Shown one piece after another: positions 7,179-10,326 of a DNA stretch of 10,326 nucleotides (position 1 is the first letter of the stretch; the number at the start of each line of letters is the position of its first letter). The stretch lies in assembly GCA_934746785.1 (NCBI GenBank), contig CAKVFO010000121.1, forward strand, positions 1-10,326, in the 5' to 3' direction. The notes beneath the pieces were generated by a model. The model searched no databases and had not been told where the DNA came from. It saw only the letters and a program-made list of their open reading frames with translations. The translations under genes were made by a program, and so were the position numbers. This DNA is from an uncultured Clostridium sp. GTDB lineage: Bacteria > Bacillota > Clostridia > Clostridiales > Clostridiaceae.

Positions 7179-7306
7179 TAAAAATCTTATTATATTTTTT
7201 TAGTTTAATGAATAAATTTTATACTAAGTACACATAATAATAATTGTAAGTGTTACATTTTTATTTATATTTTATGTGACTTTACTCCTATTAATATATA
7301 AGTAAC
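7179..7306. other. AT-rich gap upstream of the SNF2 promoter
   Basis: I see no gene, strong hairpin or known motif here. Together with 7139-7178 and 7307-7459 it makes a 321-base gap between the SNF2 and exonuclease genes. Confidence 0.5.
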
Positions 7307-7344
7307 TAATTAAGCCTTGAGTTTTATTACTCAAGGCTTAATTA
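7307..7344. terminator. Perfect 15-bp palindrome, probable terminator of the exonuclease gene
   Basis: TAATTAAGCCTTGAG (7307-7321) and CTCAAGGCTTAATTA (7330-7344) pair perfectly around TTTTATTA. It lies about 115 bases beyond the exonuclease stop codon on the minus strand, after the repeat copy. The T-tract beyond it is poor (GTTACTTAT), so termination may be partial. The perfect symmetry could also serve a DNA-binding protein. Confidence 0.55.
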
Positions 7345-7347
7345 CTA

Positions 7348-7454
7348 TTTTAACGTATATAAAATTTCACCTGTTTAATCATACCATTTGCTGGATTTTA
7401 AATAAACTAAAAATGCGTAAACGCCTGAAATTTTTTCTTAAGGTTCGATTTTGC
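7348..7454 (-). repeat. Long copy of the dispersed intergenic repeat (copy A)
   Basis: Read on the minus strand, the element begins GCAAAATCGAAC and ends TATACGTTAAAA, 107 bases in all. It shares both ends with the 51-base copy at 1852-1902 (11 of 12 bases at the start, 11 of 12 at the end). Its interior includes TTTCAGGCGTTTACGCA with a small GCGT/ACGC palindrome, and CGT, CGC and CTG triplets unlike the surrounding codon use. It starts just six bases after the exonuclease stop codon and would be part of that gene's 3' untranslated region. Short open frames exist on both strands, but none has a ribosome binding site. Confidence 0.55.
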
Positions 7455-7459
7455 TTAAA

Positions 7460-8668
7460 TTATTTAATTAAAGACTTAATTTCAAGTTCTAATAATCTTT
7501 TTTTAAGCTCTTCTCTATTTAAATTAAGTTTTAAATCTTCAAGGCTGCATTCAAGGGCAATATCAGTTTTAATTGTTGCAAGTTCTTTACTAATAAAAGC
7601 AGATTCTTTAGCTGAATAATCTACAGCATAAACATCATGTTCCCTAAGCTTATTTAAACCATCTTTAGTTGTAATAGCTATTGGAAATCTAGTTTTACCA
7701 AACTTGCTTTCAATAAGTTCTTGAGTTTCCTTTTCTTCATCAGTTACAGCCTCTTTTATACACTTATAAGAAAGAGTTTCACCATTATCAAGTCCAATTG
7801 TACCTTCCTTTAACAATGTAGCTATAGGGCTTCTTGATATACCTAAAGATTCTTTAAAGAACTTTTTAAGTTCCTTCTCTTCTTTTTTATCTAAATCTTC
7901 AATTACTTCATAGATAGTTTCTATATCACCATATTCATTAAGAAGAGGTATTGAAGCCTTATCCCCTATTCCCTTAACGCCTGGAATATTATCAGCACTA
8001 TCACCTGATAAAGCTTTATATTCTATAATTTGATATGGTAAAAGATTTTCTACATCTTTTATAGTTGTTAATGTATACTCAAAAGTACCAGATGGGATAT
8101 TAAATTCTTTTATATCCATTCCAATTTCTTGATAAAGATCATCAGCTTTACTAGTTCCAAGCCAGACTCTTGTATTATCACTTACAAGCTGTAAATAATC
8201 AACGTCCTTAGTATATAAAACTACAGGAATAGATTTTTCAAATCGTTTAGCTAAAGTTCCAGCAAAATCATCTGCTTCATATAAAACTTCATCATCAACA
8301 CTGCTCATATATTGAGGAATAATCCCTTTTAAAAGATTTTGAGTAGTTATAAACTGCTCACTTAAAGGCTTAGGTGTTGCTTTTCTATTTCCCTTATAAT
8401 CAGAACTTATATCCTTTCTAAAGGTTGCACGGCTAACATCCCATACAACTGCTAAATGGCTAGGTTTTTGTTTTTCTATCATATTAAGTAATGTTTTCAT
8501 AAAAGTATATACACCATTTGTATAAACTCCTGTTGAAGTTTGAAGAAGTCTTTTAGCTGCCTTTTCCTTATCTTCTGGAGTTTTCGCCATTAAAAACTCT
8601 CTAGCTGTAGCATAAAAGCATGTGCTTAATAAACTGCTTCCATCTATTATTAATAATTCTTTGTTCAT
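7460..8668 (-). CDS. Stand-alone 5'-3' exonuclease / flap endonuclease family protein, 402 residues
   Basis: It belongs to the family of the N-terminal domain of DNA polymerase I and the T5-type flap endonucleases, which remove 5' flaps and RNA primers using two metal ions. The acidic metal ligands are in place: D9 (LLIIDGSS), D77 (VVWDVSR), E131-x-D133-D134 (YEADDFAG), D155 and D157 (YTKDVDYLQL), and D223 and D226 (SGDSADNIPG). The basic FRKDISSDYKGNR segment (83-95) matches the region before the helical arch. The helix-3-turn-helix DNA-binding motif is GDSADNIPGVKGIGDKAS (222-239). At 402 residues it is longer than the usual stand-alone form of about 290. The extra C-terminal part, after about residue 290, has no motif I recognise. 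ATG 8668 has AGGAGAAG eight bases upstream. It has its own -10 and is divergent from the double-glycine peptide gene. Confidence 0.93.
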   Translation of the reverse strand: MNKELLIIDGSSLLSTCFYATAREFLMAKTPEDKEKAAKRLLQTSTGVYTNGVYTFMKTLLNMIEKQKPSHLAVVWDVSRATFRKDISSDYKGNRKATPKPLSEQFITTQNLLKGIIPQYMSSVDDEVLYEADDFAGTLAKRFEKSIPVVLYTKDVDYLQLVSDNTRVWLGTSKADDLYQEIGMDIKEFNIPSGTFEYTLTTIKDVENLLPYQIIEYKALSGDSADNIPGVKGIGDKASIPLLNEYGDIETIYEVIEDLDKKEEKELKKFFKESLGISRSPIATLLKEGTIGLDNGETLSYKCIKEAVTDEEKETQELIESKFGKTRFPIAITTKDGLNKLREHDVYAVDYSAKESAFISKELATIKTDIALECSLEDLKLNLNREELKKRLLELEIKSLIK

Positions 8669-8714
8669 ATATTCTTCTCCTATGTCTAAATGCTTATGAA
8701 TTTCTTATAGTATT

Positions 8715-8720
8715 ATTATA
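8715..8720 (-). promoter_or_regulatory. -10 box of the exonuclease gene
   Basis: A perfect TATAAT on the minus strand lies 46 bases before the ATG at 8668. No convincing -35 is seen at normal spacing. The promoter region is shared back to back with that of the peptide gene. Confidence 0.45.
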
Positions 8721-8753
8721 ACTATTTATTAGTAATAAGTATACACAAAAGGT

Positions 8754-8782
8754 TTTACATATATTGTTATATGGACTATAAT
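8754..8782 (+). promoter_or_regulatory. Promoter of the double-glycine peptide gene
   Basis: TTTACA (8754-8759) and TATAAT (8777-8782) are separated by exactly 17 bases, a near-consensus vegetative promoter. Transcription would start near 8789, giving a leader of about 30 bases before the GTG start. Confidence 0.75.
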
Positions 8783-8819
8783 ACATAATGTGGAAATAAT
8801 TATTTAAGAAGGTGAAAGT

Positions 8820-8960
8820 GTGATTAAATTATCCAAAGAAGAGTTGAAAAATGTAAATGGTGGAGGTTATAATCAAGCATATATAAATGCTTTAGCTAAG
8901 ATTGCTATAAGTAATATTAACAATGCAAAACTTAATTATAATACTAGATTTCCATATTAA
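8820..8960 (+). CDS. Double-glycine leader peptide, 46 residues: probable bacteriocin or peptide pheromone precursor
   Basis: The GTG start at 8820 is preceded by AAGAAGGTGA at normal spacing; an ATG-only search would miss the gene. The leader MIKLSKEELKNVNGG fits the double-glycine type (LSxEEL, hydrophobic residues at set positions, GG at 14-15) cut by ABC transporters with a C39 peptidase domain. The mature part would be about 31 residues, from GYNQAYINALAK to NYNTRFPY. It has two Lys, one Arg and no acidic residue, so it is cationic. It has no cysteine, and its middle is a probable amphipathic helix. This suggests an unmodified class II bacteriocin or a signal peptide; a substrate for modification cannot be excluded. 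It has its own promoter and a terminator 22 bases downstream, and is thus monocistronic. No transporter, immunity protein, kinase or regulator lies in the window, so export would depend on genes elsewhere. Confidence 0.8.
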   Translation: MIKLSKEELKNVNGGGYNQAYINALAKIAISNINNAKLNYNTRFPY

Positions 8961-8982
8961 AATATTTTAATTTTAAGTACAA

Positions 8983-9016
8983 AAAAACTAGTCATACAAA
9001 TTGTTGACTAGTTTTT
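8983..9016. terminator. Bidirectional terminator between the peptide gene and hsdR
   Basis: AAAAACTAGTC (8983-8993) and GACTAGTTTTT (9006-9016) form a perfect 11-bp stem with a twelve-base loop and T-tracts on both strands. It serves the plus-strand peptide gene (stop at 8960) and the minus-strand hsdR remnant (stop at 9031). Confidence 0.85.
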
Positions 9017-9030
9017 CCTAACTTCTATCT

Positions 9031-9954
9031 TTAGATATATTTTCTTCTAATATCTTTTACAAACTCAGGCAGCTTGTCTTTAAGCATCATCATATGTTTT
9101 AATCTATTACCTGATGACTTATCTTCAGCCTTATTAAAATCAACATTCCCATTAAGTTCTGCTTTATAAGACATTTCATCTTTTTCTGATAATAAGAACT
9201 TACTTACTATCTTATAAAGCCATTTTGAATTTATACCATACTTAACAGAAAATTCACTAACTTCATTTTTAATCTTACCCTGTCTCCAAATTTCAAAGGA
9301 TTCATCAAAATTAATATTAGAAGGTAGATTTCCAGGTACAAGCTCCTTATCAACAAATTCCTTAAGTAAGTTAGCTTTATTATCTTCTCCCATAGCACTT
9401 AATTCCTGAATATCCTCATAAATAATACGAAGAGTTTCCTCATCTACATGCTGAACACCATTTATACTGCTTACCTTGGAACCTATTAGTGATAAAATAC
9501 TTGCTGAATCAATAACCTGAGTACCTGCAAGCTTTGTCTTTCCAATAAGAGGCTTAATAATTTCAGGCTCTGGGTCACCAGTGCCTTCTCCACTAATTAA
9601 GTTTTTATATGCACCAACATAATTAAGCCATGTATGTTCATCAATACCAAAGGTTACATCATCCCACTTATATTGATAATACTGCTGAACTAAATTAAGC
9701 TGTTCACATGACTTCTTAAAGGCCATAATAAATTTATTTTTCCATTCTTCATCAGATTTTAAACTGTGCCAGTCAGCTGGATCTTCAAGGACATATATCA
9801 TTTCATTAAAAGCAATATTAAGCTTTTCAACAGCTGTATTATAAGGCTCAACTATTACTCTTGTACTCTTTCCACCACTTCCATATAACTTTAAAGCTTT
9901 ATTAACAACTTCCCTTGTAATGGCTGGGTATTGGAATATAGAGTATTTAAAAGT
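9031..9954 (-). pseudogene. hsdR: HsdR, 3' part: C-terminal region of a broken type I restriction subunit
   Basis: This frame is open from 9954 to the stop at 9031, but the sequence resembles HsdR only from about FQYPAITREVVNKALKLYG (near 9935) onward. It continues through VIVEPYNTAVEKLN, DPADWHSLKSDEEWKNKFI and DEHTWLNYVGAYKNLI to the C-terminus IRRKYI. That order matches the C-terminal helical part of type I R subunits (EcoR124 C-terminal domain type), which binds the methylase core. Its first ATG (9801) is internal to the domain and has no ribosome binding site, so it is not a separate gene. The frame differs from the upstream part of hsdR, which shows a frame-changing lesion near 9935. 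It may still be transcribed but is unlikely to be translated. Confidence 0.85.
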
Positions 9955-10326
9955 TTAGAATCATATCCAGTAAGTAATTGGTCAGCAACTATTACTAAGT
10001 CTATATTCTTTTTATTTCTTCCACTTCCTCCATGTTTTGCTCTATCTACTAAATCTTCAAAGTAAGCTTCTTCCCCATGTCTTTTATCTCCAGGAGTAAA
10101 TTCTATTCCAGTAAATTCAGCATAATCCTTAAAAATTTCCTTAAAGTTCTCTACAGGCATATTATCAGGATCATTTTCATTTCCAAAACTAAAGGTCATA
10201 GCCACATTTAAAGTCATATTTCTTTCCTTTAACTGTTTCTTAAATTCATGATAATAGTCTATTACCCTATTTTTATAAGCTACAGTTAAAATTGCATTAA
10301 ACTCTCTATTTTGAGACTGTACCTCC
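9891..10326 (-). pseudogene. hsdR: HsdR, upstream part: second helicase domain of the type I restriction subunit, frameshifted and cut by window edge
   Basis: The R subunit of a type I restriction system cuts unmethylated DNA after ATP-driven translocation. This frame enters from the window edge (EVQSQNREFNAILTVAYKN), covers helicase domain 2 and reaches motif V in LVIVADQLLTGYDSKLLNTLY. After NTLY it departs from the family and stops at 9891 with an unrelated tail (SNTQPLQGKLLIKL). The ATG at 10217 is inside the domain and lacks a ribosome binding site, so the real start is far outside the window. In intact relatives NTLY is followed by a segment with the GLIQAFSRTNR motif VI; that segment is absent in every frame here. 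The break is an out-of-frame deletion, so restriction activity is expected to be lost. hsdM and hsdS would be expected beyond 10326 but are not visible. Confidence 0.85.

Noticed and set aside
7317..7619. A plus-strand open frame of 100 codons across the palindrome, the repeat and the end of the exonuclease gene.
   Set aside because: It starts inside a hairpin with no ribosome binding site and is antisense to the exonuclease C-terminus. The apparent protein text comes from the repeat.
1..10326. CRISPR arrays, tRNA or rRNA genes, insertion sequences with transposase.
   Set aside because: No regularly spaced direct repeats, tRNA-like cloverleaf, rRNA sequence or transposase-like frame was seen on either strand.

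Overview
The window is strongly AT-rich, uses AGA/ATA/TTA-type codons, has AGGAG/AGGTGA ribosome binding sites and TATAAT -10 boxes, and carries a clostridial-looking gene set. This points to a low-GC Firmicute, most likely a Clostridium chromosome. The species cannot be read from the sequence.

Layout: (1) 1-1711, minus: the first 570 codons of mutS, cut by the window edge just before the ATPase domain. (2) 1712-2143: a 432-base gap with the mutS promoter and 5' hairpin, a short copy of a dispersed repeat, and an unexplained GC-richer patch. (3) 2144-2347, plus: a 67-residue unknown protein, convergent with a peptidoglycan amidase (2442-3377, minus) that carries two NPDV-type repeats and a C-terminal SPOR-like domain; they share a terminator. 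(4) 3378-3859: a hairpin-rich non-coding stretch. (5) 3860-7138, minus: a large SWIM-zinc-finger SNF2 helicase. (6) 7139-7459: its promoter, a long palindrome and a 107-base repeat copy. (7) 7460-8668, minus: a stand-alone 5'-3' exonuclease of the PolI N-terminal/flap endonuclease family. (8) 8820-8960, plus: a 46-residue peptide with a double-glycine leader, divergent from the exonuclease and with its own promoter. (9) 9031-10326, minus: a type I restriction HsdR gene that is broken. An out-of-frame deletion has removed the region that should hold helicase motif VI, and the N-terminal part lies outside the window.

The minus-strand genes mutS, SNF2, exonuclease and hsdR all act on DNA, but each has its own promoter or terminator signals, so this is a neighbourhood and not one operon. 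The most notable items are the orphan double-glycine peptide (a likely bacteriocin or peptide signal, with no transporter or immunity gene in view), a family of short intergenic repeats ending in TTTCCTATACGTTAAAA, and the precise lesion in hsdR.
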